Origin: Pectobacterium peruviense
GTDB taxonomy: Bacteria; Pseudomonadota; Gammaproteobacteria; Enterobacterales; Enterobacteriaceae
Assembly (NCBI RefSeq): GCF_002847345.1
Contig: NZ_LXFV01000007.1
Span: forward strand, 62,001 to 126,000
Length of the DNA: 64,000 bases
Direction: 5' to 3'
Shown: one piece after another, positions 28,919-36,905 of the stretch
Layout of the letters: each line of letters begins with the position of its first letter
How positions within the stretch are numbered: the stretch's first letter is position 1
Notes under the pieces: generated by a model
Told to the model about the DNA's origin: nothing
The model's database searches: none
The model's input: only the letters and a program-made list of their open reading frames with translations
Made by a program: the position numbers and the translations under genes

Positions 28919-29656
28919 TTATGTCGCAGCAACCGCTATCTGGTGCTGGCTAAAGCAGTTACGTAACTTGCGAGCAAACAGCAGCGCGTGCTGCCCATCG
29001 CCGTGGATGCACACGGTATCCGCGTGTACGTTAACCCAAGAACCGTCAATCGCCCTAACCCGCTGACGTTGAATCATTTCCAGCGTTTGCGCCAACGCCA
29101 GTTCATCGCTATTAATCAGCGCCCCAGCCTGAGTACGCGGCACCAACGATCCGTCTGGCAAATAACAGCGATCGGCAAACACTTCCTGACGAGTTTCTAG
29201 CCCTAGTCGTTTTCCGGCATGAATCAACTCACTTCCCGCCAGCCCGACCAAACGCAACGCCGGATTAACGACCTTCACCGCCTTGGCTACCGCATCAGCC
29301 AACGCTGGATCGCTCGCGGCCTGATTGTAAAGCATACCGTGAGGCTTAACGTGGGACAGCGCCCCCCCTTCAGCAGCGACAATCGCGCTGAGCGCGCCAA
29401 GCTGATACACCACCTGCGCAAAGACAATTTCCGCAGGCACATTCATCGCCTTGCGGCCAAAATTTTCACGATCGGGAAAACTGGGGTGTGCACCAAGCGC
29501 GACGCCATAACCTATTCCCCAGCGTACCGACTGACGCATGGTTTGCGCGTCACCCGCGTGAAATCCACAGGCGATATTGGCAGAGGTCACCAACTTCAGC
29601 AGCGCTTCGTCATTCTCACCGCCCTCGCCCAGATCGGCATTCAGATCAATAGTCAT
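28919..29656 (-). CDS. pxpA: 5-oxoprolinase subunit A
   Basis: 245 residues, LamB/YcsF family. The N-terminus [12 protein letters not shown] and [14 protein letters not shown] are family signatures. PxpA with PxpBC hydrolyses 5-oxoproline to glutamate using ATP. I use the ATG at 29656, which matches E. coli length; an upstream in-frame ATG (29752) would add 32 residues from within pxpC. It overlaps the end of pxpC by 11 nt. Confidence 0.96.
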   Translation of the reverse strand: MTIDLNADLGEGGENDEALLKLVTSANIACGFHAGDAQTMRQSVRWGIGYGVALGAHPSFPDRENFGRKAMNVPAEIVFAQVVYQLGALSAIVAAEGGALSHVKPHGMLYNQAASDPALADAVAKAVKVVNPALRLVGLAGSELIHAGKRLGLETRQEVFADRCYLPDGSLVPRTQAGALINSDELALAQTLEMIQRQRVRAIDGSWVNVHADTVCIHGDGQHALLFARKLRNCFSQHQIAVAAT

Positions 29657-30590
29657 GCAGCCTCCACGCCAGTTGTTCGAGGTAACGCCGCTGTTCGTCA
29701 GCAGCTTTTTGCGCCTGAGCCTGTGTACAGTGAATAAAATGTATGGGTTCACCGAGTCGAATTTGAGCCAGATGGAATAAGTCAGTTTCGATCACGCTCG
29801 CAATACGCGGGTACCCCCCCGTAGTCTGCGCATCTGCCAGCAGTACAATAGGGTGACCATTATGTGGAACCTGCACGACGCCCGGCAGCAGCCCATGTGA
29901 GGGTAGTTCGCGGGGTTTATTGCCTGACGATGTGGTGCGCTGTAGTTCAGCGCCCAGCAAACGGTAACCCATGCGGTTACTTTGCGGACTCAACTGCCAG
30001 GAGGTTCGCCAGAACAGCTCCTGCATCTCTTCGCTGAACTCCTGATACTCCGGCCCAGGCAATGCCCGCACGCGGTTGCTGAATAACAACTGCTTGATTC
30101 CGACTTCTCGTGTCAGTTCGCGAGTCGGGGTTCCCAGCGGAAGCGCATCGCCATCCATGAGTAAACGCCCGTCAAAACCACCAAATCCAGCTTTCAAATC
30201 GGTACTGCGCGAGCCGAGCGCTTCTGGCACATCCACACCGCCGGACAAGGCCAAATAGCTACGCATTCCGTTACGCGGCAGACGCATTTTCAACGTTTGC
30301 CCCGGTTTTGCCGCAAAACGCCAGCCAGTCCAGAGCGGCTTTCCATCCAGCTCAGCGTGGCAGTCCGCACCGGTCAGCGCCACCCAGCAGGCCGTGGTGA
30401 ACGTTGCGGTAAACTTGCCCAGTGTAATTTCCAGTGCAGCGGCGTTCTCCGCGTTGCCCACCAGCAGGTTAGCCATTTGCAAGGCAGGTAGATCAAGCGC
30501 ACCTGACTGGCTGATTCCCAAACGACGAAAGCCGACGCGACCACCGTCCTGCACTGATGTATGCAATCCGGCATGGATAACTTTCAGCAT
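29646..30590 (-). CDS. pxpC: 5-oxoprolinase subunit C (carboxyltransferase-like)
   Basis: 314 residues, allophanate hydrolase subunit 2/biotin-dependent carboxyltransferase-like family. Typical motifs are [22 protein letters not shown], [23 protein letters not shown] and [14 protein letters not shown]. It forms the PxpBC heterodimer. It overlaps pxpB by 7 nt and pxpA by 11 nt, pointing to coupled translation. Confidence 0.96.
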   Translation of the reverse strand: MLKVIHAGLHTSVQDGGRVGFRRLGISQSGALDLPALQMANLLVGNAENAAALEITLGKFTATFTTACWVALTGADCHAELDGKPLWTGWRFAAKPGQTLKMRLPRNGMRSYLALSGGVDVPEALGSRSTDLKAGFGGFDGRLLMDGDALPLGTPTRELTREVGIKQLLFSNRVRALPGPEYQEFSEEMQELFWRTSWQLSPQSNRMGYRLLGAELQRTTSSGNKPRELPSHGLLPGVVQVPHNGHPIVLLADAQTTGGYPRIASVIETDLFHLAQIRLGEPIHFIHCTQAQAQKAADEQRRYLEQLAWRLHDY

Positions 30591-31240
30591 ACGCCCTCCT
30601 TCTGTGGCAGAAACCGAACGTTATCTCCAGGGCGCAGCAGCGTTGGCGGCATCGTTTGCGGATTAAACAACTTCAATGAGGTGCGGCCGATCAGCTGCCA
30701 GCCACCCGGCGTTGCCAGCGGATAGATACCCGTCTGCGCGCCACCAATCCCGACCGATCCCGCAGGCACACGCAGGCGAGGTTCGGCACGACGCGGCATA
30801 TGCAGTTTCTCATTTAACCCGCCGAGGTAGGCAAACCCCGGCTGAAAGCCCAAAAAGTAGACCACGTACTGTGCAGCCGCATGCGCTTCAACAACCTGGC
30901 TCACCGTCAGGCCACTGTGAACAGCAACCTCCGTCAAATCCGGCCCCGCCTCTCCGCCATAAATGACAGGAATGTCGATATATCGTGGATCAAACGCGAG
31001 CGATTCGCTTTCTTCCCACCAGCTCTGCAAACGTTCAATCGCATCCAACGCCACCTGTTGCGGATGCGCCAACAACACCGTCAGGTTGTTCATGCCCGGA
31101 ATCGCCTCCAGCACCTCTTCATGGTGATTCAGGCGCTCAGCAAGTCCCCATATCCGCTGCTGGCTCTCCAGCGACATTGGCGGTTCCAGTTCTAGTACGA
31201 CAGCTCTCTCGCCCAGAAGATAACACCGTGCTCGTTGCAA
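30584..31240 (-). CDS. pxpB: 5-oxoprolinase subunit B (KipI family)
   Basis: 218 residues, KipI/allophanate hydrolase subunit 1 family. Signatures include [20 protein letters not shown] and [22 protein letters not shown]. Formerly ybgJ. First gene of the pxpB-pxpC-pxpA-pcp-nei run on the minus strand. The roughly 155-nt gap to ybgI may contain its promoter. Confidence 0.96.
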   Translation of the reverse strand: MQRARCYLLGERAVVLELEPPMSLESQQRIWGLAERLNHHEEVLEAIPGMNNLTVLLAHPQQVALDAIERLQSWWEESESLAFDPRYIDIPVIYGGEAGPDLTEVAVHSGLTVSQVVEAHAAAQYVVYFLGFQPGFAYLGGLNEKLHMPRRAEPRLRVPAGSVGIGGAQTGIYPLATPGGWQLIGRTSLKLFNPQTMPPTLLRPGDNVRFLPQKEGVC

Positions 31241-31396
31241 TCTTTCCTCCTGAATCGCGTTTTATCCATCATGGTGAACAGGGTCAAATGATTAGCCTTG
31301 CTTACTGATACACTCTCTTCTCAATAGTTAAGCAACAACGATGCCAACATAAAAAATGCGCCATGATTTATGTGCTATACCGACACTTTCAGCCCA

Positions 31397-32140
31397 TCAG
31401 GCTGGGTTAGGAATATCAATAAATGTCACATCGAAACCATGCTGCGCCGCTAGCCATTCACCCAATGCGCGAATGCCGCCGCGCTCGGTAGCGTGGTGTC
31501 CGGCTGCGAAGAAGTGCAGCCCCATCTCGCGAGCGATATGGATAGTTTGCTCAGACACTTCGCCAGTGATAAAAGCATCGACCCCGAATCGTGCGGCCTG
31601 CTCAATAAAACCCTGACCGCCGCCGGTACACCACGCTACGCGCCGTATCTGTTGCGGTGCATTATCCCCACAATGCAGCACAGTGCGCCCCAGCCGTTTT
31701 TCTACACGGCGGCAAAACGCCTCTGCTGTCATGGGCTGTGCCAGCTCGCCATACGGCACCAGCGGCTCGATCATGCCCTGCACCTGAATTTCCAGCAGCG
31801 CCGCCAGTTGGGCGTTGTTCCCTAATTCTGGGTGTGCGTCCAGCGGCAGGTGATAGCCGTACAGGTTGATATCATTAAGCAACAGCGTTTTCAGTCGGTT
31901 ACGTTTCATACCACAAACAATCTGCGGTTCGTTTTTCCAAAAATAGCCGTGGTGAACCAGAATCGCATCGGCCTGCTTCTCTACCGCCGCATCCAGCAGC
32001 GCCTGCGAGGCGGTGACACCCGTCACAATACGTTTTACTTCGGCACGCCCCTCAACCTGTAAACCGTTAGGCGCGTAATCCTGAAACGCCGCCGTACTCA
32101 GTTTCTCATTAATGACGCTTTCCAGTTCCGTATTACGCAT
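31397..32140 (-). CDS. ybgI: NIF3-like metal-binding protein YbgI
   Basis: 247 residues, Nif3/DUF34 family. Metal-ligand motifs VHHGYFWKNEP and AGHHATERGGIRALGEWL are present. The family forms toroidal hexamers with a dinuclear metal site; the physiological substrate is unsettled. The ATG at 32140 gives exactly the E. coli length. It overlaps the end of phr by 8 nt. In E. coli dtpD lies between these two genes; here it is absent. Confidence 0.95.
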   Translation of the reverse strand: MRNTELESVINEKLSTAAFQDYAPNGLQVEGRAEVKRIVTGVTASQALLDAAVEKQADAILVHHGYFWKNEPQIVCGMKRNRLKTLLLNDINLYGYHLPLDAHPELGNNAQLAALLEIQVQGMIEPLVPYGELAQPMTAEAFCRRVEKRLGRTVLHCGDNAPQQIRRVAWCTGGGQGFIEQAARFGVDAFITGEVSEQTIHIAREMGLHFFAAGHHATERGGIRALGEWLAAQHGFDVTFIDIPNPA

Positions 32141-33626
32141 ACTTATCCTTCTCTTCTCGATCGTTATTCGCCATGCCGATATTTTTTGCCGCTTCAAACG
32201 CCGCCAGAGTATCCTGGCGGGCGGTTTTATGGTCAACAATTGGCAGCGGATAGTTCAGCTTAAAATGTTGTTTGTCGGCCCAGCGGTGGGGCTGATGAAT
32301 GTCTTTATCCGGCACCGCAGCCAGTTCGGGCAGCCAGTGACGAATAAACCGACCTTCGGGATCGAAACGCTCGCCCTGCGTTGTCGGATTAAAAATACGA
32401 AAATAAGGTGCCGCATCGGTACCCGTCGACGCCGCCCACTGCCAGCCGCCGTTATTCGCTGCCAAATCGCCATCCAGTAACTGCGACATAAAGTAGCGCT
32501 CGCCTTCACGCCAATCGATCAGTAAATCTTTGACGAGAAAACTGGCACAGATCATACGCAGTCGATTATGCATCCACCCCGTTTCATTCAGTTGACGCAT
32601 CGCGGCATCTACAATTGGATAGCCCGTTTTGCCCTGTTGCCAGGCAGCTAAATCCGCTGGTGATTCCCGCCATTTAACCCACTGCGTCCACACGGTGAAC
32701 GGACGGTGTTTACATAACTGCGGCCAGGAGACGATCAGGTGGCGGTAAAATTCACGCCAGACTAACTCGTTAAACCAGGTAAATGCCCCGCCCTCACGCC
32801 GTTCCAGCAGCTCCGGGCATTCGGTACGCAGGCGGTTAAAACATTGGCGAGGCGATACGATTCCAAGCGCCAAATACGGAGACAATTTGCTGGTGCCGGG
32901 CAGCGCCGGAAAATCTCGCTGTTGATCGTAATCCTGCACCTGCTCGCGGCAAAAACGGCGCAACTGCTGCAACGCCGCACGTTCACCGCTGGGAAAATCG
33001 TTGCTATCCACTTCGCGCTGCGGATAGCTGAACGGCGTCATTGCCTGCACGTTATTTATCGGCTCGCCGCGTGTATCAGGTGCCGGTACGCACGTGGTAT
33101 CCGCTTCCAACAGGCGCTTGATAAAGGCTTGGCGAAATGGCGTGAACACTTTATACATCTCGCCATTGCCCGTCAGCACGCTACCCGGCGGCAGCAACAG
33201 GCTGTCATGATAGCCGTGACAAACCACGCTATCGGCCAGCCGATCTTTCACCTGCTTATCACGCAGGCGCTCGTTAATTTCATACTGATGGTTGTAGAAA
33301 AGATCGGTGGCCTGCTGCTGTGCACAAAACTGCACCAGCCAGTCAACCGATGCCGCAAAATCATCACATTCATGGTAATGCAGCGGGATGCCTTTCTCGG
33401 CCAGCGCGTGCTGCACCAGCGTCAGATTTTCTAGCAGAAAGGCCGCCTGACGCGGTGCCATATCGTGCTTTTTCCACTGTGCGGGCGTCGCAATAAATAC
33501 CGCCAGCACAGTCGCATTCGGATCCTGACAGGCCGAGTACAGCGCCAGATTATCAGTAATGCGCAGGTCATTGCGCAGCCAGACTACATGTGTAACGGCA
33601 TGATGTGTAACGGCATGCGTGGTCAT
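32133..33626 (-). CDS. phr: Deoxyribodipyrimidine photolyase
   Basis: 497 residues, class I CPD photolyase. The N-terminal antenna domain begins VVWLRNDLRITDNLAL. FAD-binding segments WLNELVWREFYRHL-type (here WFNELVWREFYRHL), MHNRLRMICASFLVKDL and GDLAANNGGWQWAASTGTDA are intact. It repairs cyclobutane dimers with blue light. The first residues MTTHAVTHHAVTH come from a 15-bp tandem duplication at 33588-33617. Confidence 0.97.
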   Translation of the reverse strand: MTTHAVTHHAVTHVVWLRNDLRITDNLALYSACQDPNATVLAVFIATPAQWKKHDMAPRQAAFLLENLTLVQHALAEKGIPLHYHECDDFAASVDWLVQFCAQQQATDLFYNHQYEINERLRDKQVKDRLADSVVCHGYHDSLLLPPGSVLTGNGEMYKVFTPFRQAFIKRLLEADTTCVPAPDTRGEPINNVQAMTPFSYPQREVDSNDFPSGERAALQQLRRFCREQVQDYDQQRDFPALPGTSKLSPYLALGIVSPRQCFNRLRTECPELLERREGGAFTWFNELVWREFYRHLIVSWPQLCKHRPFTVWTQWVKWRESPADLAAWQQGKTGYPIVDAAMRQLNETGWMHNRLRMICASFLVKDLLIDWREGERYFMSQLLDGDLAANNGGWQWAASTGTDAAPYFRIFNPTTQGERFDPEGRFIRHWLPELAAVPDKDIHQPHRWADKQHFKLNYPLPIVDHKTARQDTLAAFEAAKNIGMANNDREEKDKYA

Positions 33627-33647
33627 GAAATTCCTCGGGCGATCAAA

Positions 33648-34607
33648 CTAGTGTCCGTAACGCAGGCGCAATGCTTCCGGGTATGGCTCAAAGTAACGTT
33701 GCTGAGCCAGATACGCATCGGGGTATTCCGCCATGTAATGTTTTAGCAACGTGATCGGTGCCAATAGCGGCTGCAAGCCCTGCCGATAGCGATCGATGAG
33801 CAGAGCCAATTCCTGTCGCTGTTGAGAATTCAACTGACGTCTGAAGTAGCCCTGCACATGCATCAGCACATTGGTATGATTGCGCCGCGTCGCTGGCGTC
33901 GACAACAGCTTCATCAGCCGCGTCCGATATTCAACAATGTAGTCTTCCAGCGATTCCCACTTATCGATCCCCGCAACAAACGGCCCCAGCTCACGATATT
34001 CTGGCTGGGAATGCGCCAGCAGCAGTAATTTATAGCGGCTATGAAAGGCAATAAGCGCGCCACGGCTCAGCCCGTTTTTCCATAGCTGATTCAGTTCGTG
34101 CAGCGCATAAACGCGTTCAATGAAATTTTCCCGCAAGCCGGGATCGTGCAGGCGTCCGTCTTCTTCAACCGGTAGCCAAGGCATTTGCCGCATCAACTCC
34201 TGCGTAAACAGGCCGATTCCACTTTTACGCGCATCCTTTTGCGCTTCATCGTAAACTTTCACGCGCTCCATGCCACAGCTTGGCGATTTAGCGCAGACGA
34301 TATACCCGCATAAATGCTGAAGCTGACTGACTTTGTCAGCAGAAAACACCGTCATCTGCTGGGTGACATCCAGCGATGAGCCGTTGCTGGCACGTAGTGT
34401 GATGTGGTTTTCCCCCTCTCGCACTAGCCTGAGTGCAAGACGCGGTACGGGTAAACCAATCGCCATTTCCGGGCAAACGGGTTCAAAACGAAAATAAGGC
34501 GCCAGCTGTTCAGCGGCAAACGTCAGACGCTTGTGTCCGCCATCAAACCGCACGGGGTTGCCGAGCAGACAGGCGCTGATACCAATAGGGATGAGTTCGA
34601 ACGTCAT
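33648..34607 (-). CDS. DUF523-DUF1722 fusion protein
   Basis: 319 residues in two domains. The N-terminal DUF523 part (about 1-150) has GISACLLGNPVRFDGGHK, FEPVCPEMAIGLPVPR and CAKSPSCGMERV, a set of cysteines suggesting metal or cluster binding. The C-terminal DUF1722 part (about 190-305) has FHSRYKLLLLAHSQ and NVLMHVQGYF. E. coli YbgA, next to phr, is the DUF1722 half only. DUF523-containing proteins have been linked to tRNA thiouridine removal in other bacteria; that function is not shown here. Only 21 nt separate it from phr, so an operon is likely. Confidence 0.9.
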   Translation of the reverse strand: MTFELIPIGISACLLGNPVRFDGGHKRLTFAAEQLAPYFRFEPVCPEMAIGLPVPRLALRLVREGENHITLRASNGSSLDVTQQMTVFSADKVSQLQHLCGYIVCAKSPSCGMERVKVYDEAQKDARKSGIGLFTQELMRQMPWLPVEEDGRLHDPGLRENFIERVYALHELNQLWKNGLSRGALIAFHSRYKLLLLAHSQPEYRELGPFVAGIDKWESLEDYIVEYRTRLMKLLSTPATRRNHTNVLMHVQGYFRRQLNSQQRQELALLIDRYRQGLQPLLAPITLLKHYMAEYPDAYLAQQRYFEPYPEALRLRYGH

Positions 34608-34888
34608 GATTTATCCTCACGCTTGTCAATGTGGCTTGCCTTGATGACATTCTGCAAACCCTCTGATCAGCATAGCGGATTTCACCACGATTCTGTGTAG
34701 TTGCAGTGAAGAATAAAGTAATAAATCATGAGATTGATGGATTATGTCGATCAAATAGGGACGAGTTCTCTGCGGCCAGAATTCATATCAGAAAGACACA
34801 CTGCTACTCTATTTTTATCTGTCATCAAATAGCCTTATTCCCCGACTACAATCCCCATTCCGATATAGAGTCCCAAAGAGGATACCCC
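34608..34888. other. Gene-free interval before the ABC importer
   Basis: About 280 nt between two divergent units (the DUF523-DUF1722 gene and the importer). It should hold both promoters. No convincing regulator site, repeat or RNA structure was found. Confidence 0.5.
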
Positions 34889-35029
34889 ATGTTTTTTCCC
34901 CTGCTTTACTGGCGGGACGCTTTGCTATGCCTTTTAAACTGGCAGCCCAAAAGCGCTCGTCTGCTCCATCGATATCACAATGGATATCGCCTCCCGTTAT
35001 TGCACGGAGGTGATGATGACCACGGCTGA
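34889..35029 (+). CDS. Possible 46-residue leader peptide before the importer
   Basis: The ATG at 34889 has AAGAGGA upstream at good spacing. The short frame (MFFPLLYWRDALLCLLNW start) runs across the ribosome-binding site of the ATP-binding gene and stops 14 nt inside it. A leader that couples or attenuates translation is possible. No homologue is recognised, and chance occurrence is a fair alternative. Confidence 0.25.
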   Translation: MFFPLLYWRDALLCLLNWQPKSARLLHRYHNGYRLPLLHGGDDDHG

Positions 35030-35708
35030 ACTCGCCACGCCCACCGCGATTGCGATCGACAGATTATCCCACGCTTTCGCAGGAAAAACGGTTCTCGACT
35101 CTATCAGCCTCAATGTGCCGAAAGGCACCATTCTGGCCTTGTTGGGGCCTTCCGGCTGCGGCAAAAGTACGTTGCTAAAGTTGCTAGCTGGGTTGCTACA
35201 GCCAGATGCAGGCACCATCCATTTTGGCGATCGTCAGGTTGCTGGTCACCAGCTATCCCTACCGCCTGAACAGCGCAATCTTGGCATGGTATTTCAGGAC
35301 TACGCCCTATGGCCACATATGACCGTGGCACAAAACGTCGTGTTCCCGCTGCTGATGAGGAAGGTCCCACGCGATATCTGCCGCCAACGGCTTGACGTCA
35401 CGCTAGCGCGCGTCGGTCTGGCCGATTTTGCCGATCGTAAACCTGCCGATTTATCCGGTGGTCAGCAACAGCGAGTCGCTCTGGCTCGCGCCATTATCGC
35501 GGAACCAAACATCCTGCTATTTGATGAACCGTTATCCAATCTCGACCGGGATCTACGTGAATCGCTTTGTCAGGAAATGGCATCACTCTTACGCCATCTT
35601 GGTACCACCGCGGTCTATGTCACCCACGACAGAGGCGAAGCCAACATACTGGCACACCGCATTGTTCACATGTCGCAAGGCCACATTACTGATATCACCA
35701 CACGCTAA
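35016..35708 (+). CDS. ABC transporter ATP-binding protein (ferric iron/phosphonate class)
   Basis: 230 residues. Walker A GPSGCGKST, Q-loop in GMVFQDYALWPHM, signature LSGGQQQRVALARA and Walker B ILLFDEP are complete. It is the short form, lacking the C-terminal TOBE domain of many FbpC/PotA proteins. GGAGG is 5 nt before the ATG at 35016; an ATG at 35013 is equally open. It is followed after 17 nt by the binding-protein gene. The order ATPase, binding protein, permease is unusual for this class. Confidence 0.9.
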   Translation: MTTAELATPTAIAIDRLSHAFAGKTVLDSISLNVPKGTILALLGPSGCGKSTLLKLLAGLLQPDAGTIHFGDRQVAGHQLSLPPEQRNLGMVFQDYALWPHMTVAQNVVFPLLMRKVPRDICRQRLDVTLARVGLADFADRKPADLSGGQQQRVALARAIIAEPNILLFDEPLSNLDRDLRESLCQEMASLLRHLGTTAVYVTHDRGEANILAHRIVHMSQGHITDITTR

Positions 35709-35725
35709 CTTTGGGGAAAAATGCA

Positions 35726-36706
35726 ATGAAAAACACACTGTTTACCATGAATCAACGAGGCATCATTATGGGTATAGCTCTCTCATTAGCCGCGGTGACA
35801 GGCAGCGCACATGCCCTGACGCTGTATACCGCTGGACCGGGAGCACTGGCAAAGAAACTGGCAGCCGGTTATGAAAAACAGACTGGCGTGAAAGTCGATG
35901 TTTTTCAGGCAACAACCGGTAAAGTCATGGCCAGACTGGAAGCCGAACAAGCCAATCCACGTGCAGATGTCCTGATTTCTGCCTCTTGGGATACCGCAAC
36001 AGATTTGCAGCAACGCGGTTGGCTGTTGGAATTTGATAGCCCGAATGCGGCCACCGTGCCTGCACAGTTCAAAACCCCTTTCTACGTGGCACAGGGCATT
36101 TCCGCGCTGGGCATTGTGTGGAATAGCAAGAGTGGTACCCCAGAACCTAAAGACTGGAACGACCTGACCAAGCCTGAATTTAAAGATAAAGTCACGACAC
36201 CCGATCCTGCGCTGTCCGGCGCTTCGCTCGATCTGTTGATTGGTTTGCAAAATGCGGAAAAAGATAAAGCGTGGGAGATGTTCGATCGCTTAAAAGCCAA
36301 CGGCATGATCATCGCAGGCCCGAATGCACAGGCATTAACGCCCGTGTTGCAGGGCGCGAAAGCCGCCGTTTTCGGTGCGGTAGACTACGTTTCTTACGGC
36401 AGCATGGAATCCGGTGAATCAATTAAAGTCATTTTCCCCTCCAGCGGCACCGTCATTGCCCCTCGCCCAATGATGATCCTGAAAAGCAGCAAAAACCAAC
36501 AGCAGGCAAAAGACTTCATCAACTACATGTTGTCGCCTGAAGGCCAGAAAGCCGTGGCGGAAGCCTGGTTGATGCCAGCGCGTCAGGATATTGAAGCCAA
36601 GCGCCCTCTGTTTAAGAACCTGACGTTACTGCCGGAAGGCGATAGCGCTTCAGCTTCCCGTGCAGCCGTTCTCGATCGCTTTGCCGCCTTGTTTGGTCAA
36701 CGCTAA
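35726..36706 (+). CDS. Periplasmic substrate-binding protein of the ABC importer
   Basis: 326 residues with a signal peptide (hydrophobic IIMGIALSLAAVTGSAHA, cleavage near AHA-LT). The fold is the AfuA/FbpA-like or PhnS-like class II binding protein: LTLYTAGPGALAKKLAAGYE, then ADVLISASWDTATDLQQRGW and PQxMMILKSS-type C-terminal lobe. The ligand could be ferric iron, 2-aminoethylphosphonate or another anion. I cannot see the paired tyrosines that would settle iron binding. GGGGA lies 8 nt before the ATG. Confidence 0.88.
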   Translation: MKNTLFTMNQRGIIMGIALSLAAVTGSAHALTLYTAGPGALAKKLAAGYEKQTGVKVDVFQATTGKVMARLEAEQANPRADVLISASWDTATDLQQRGWLLEFDSPNAATVPAQFKTPFYVAQGISALGIVWNSKSGTPEPKDWNDLTKPEFKDKVTTPDPALSGASLDLLIGLQNAEKDKAWEMFDRLKANGMIIAGPNAQALTPVLQGAKAAVFGAVDYVSYGSMESGESIKVIFPSSGTVIAPRPMMILKSSKNQQQAKDFINYMLSPEGQKAVAEAWLMPARQDIEAKRPLFKNLTLLPEGDSASASRAAVLDRFAALFGQR

Positions 36707-36723
36707 GCCTGTTCAGTCATGAC

Positions 36724-36861
36724 ATACCTTGGATAGTTCGAGCTGTAGGACACAATGTTCGCGTGTTGAACAACGCGATATTTCTGAGCAATACATGCAC
36801 GAATCCACGGAGGGATCGAGCAACCAAGCAAGTGCTCAACAGCTTGAAGGATGACGAGTAT
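36724..36861. repeat. Short inverted-repeat (MITE-like) element inside the importer operon
   Basis: About 138 bp bounded by imperfect 27-bp inverted ends: ataccttggatagttcgag at the left and, inverted, atactcgtcatccttcaag at the right, both continuing into ctgt. The ends resemble the ATACC...AATTCGAGTTGCAGG / CAACTTGAAGTATGACGGGTAT repeats that I recall as widespread in Pectobacterium and related genera. It contains no credible gene. It sits between the binding-protein stop and the permease ribosome-binding site. Confidence 0.55.
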
Positions 36862-36905
36862 CGATAATGCCTTGCTGGCAACAGTCAGCAAGGCTGGAGT
36901 ATCAG

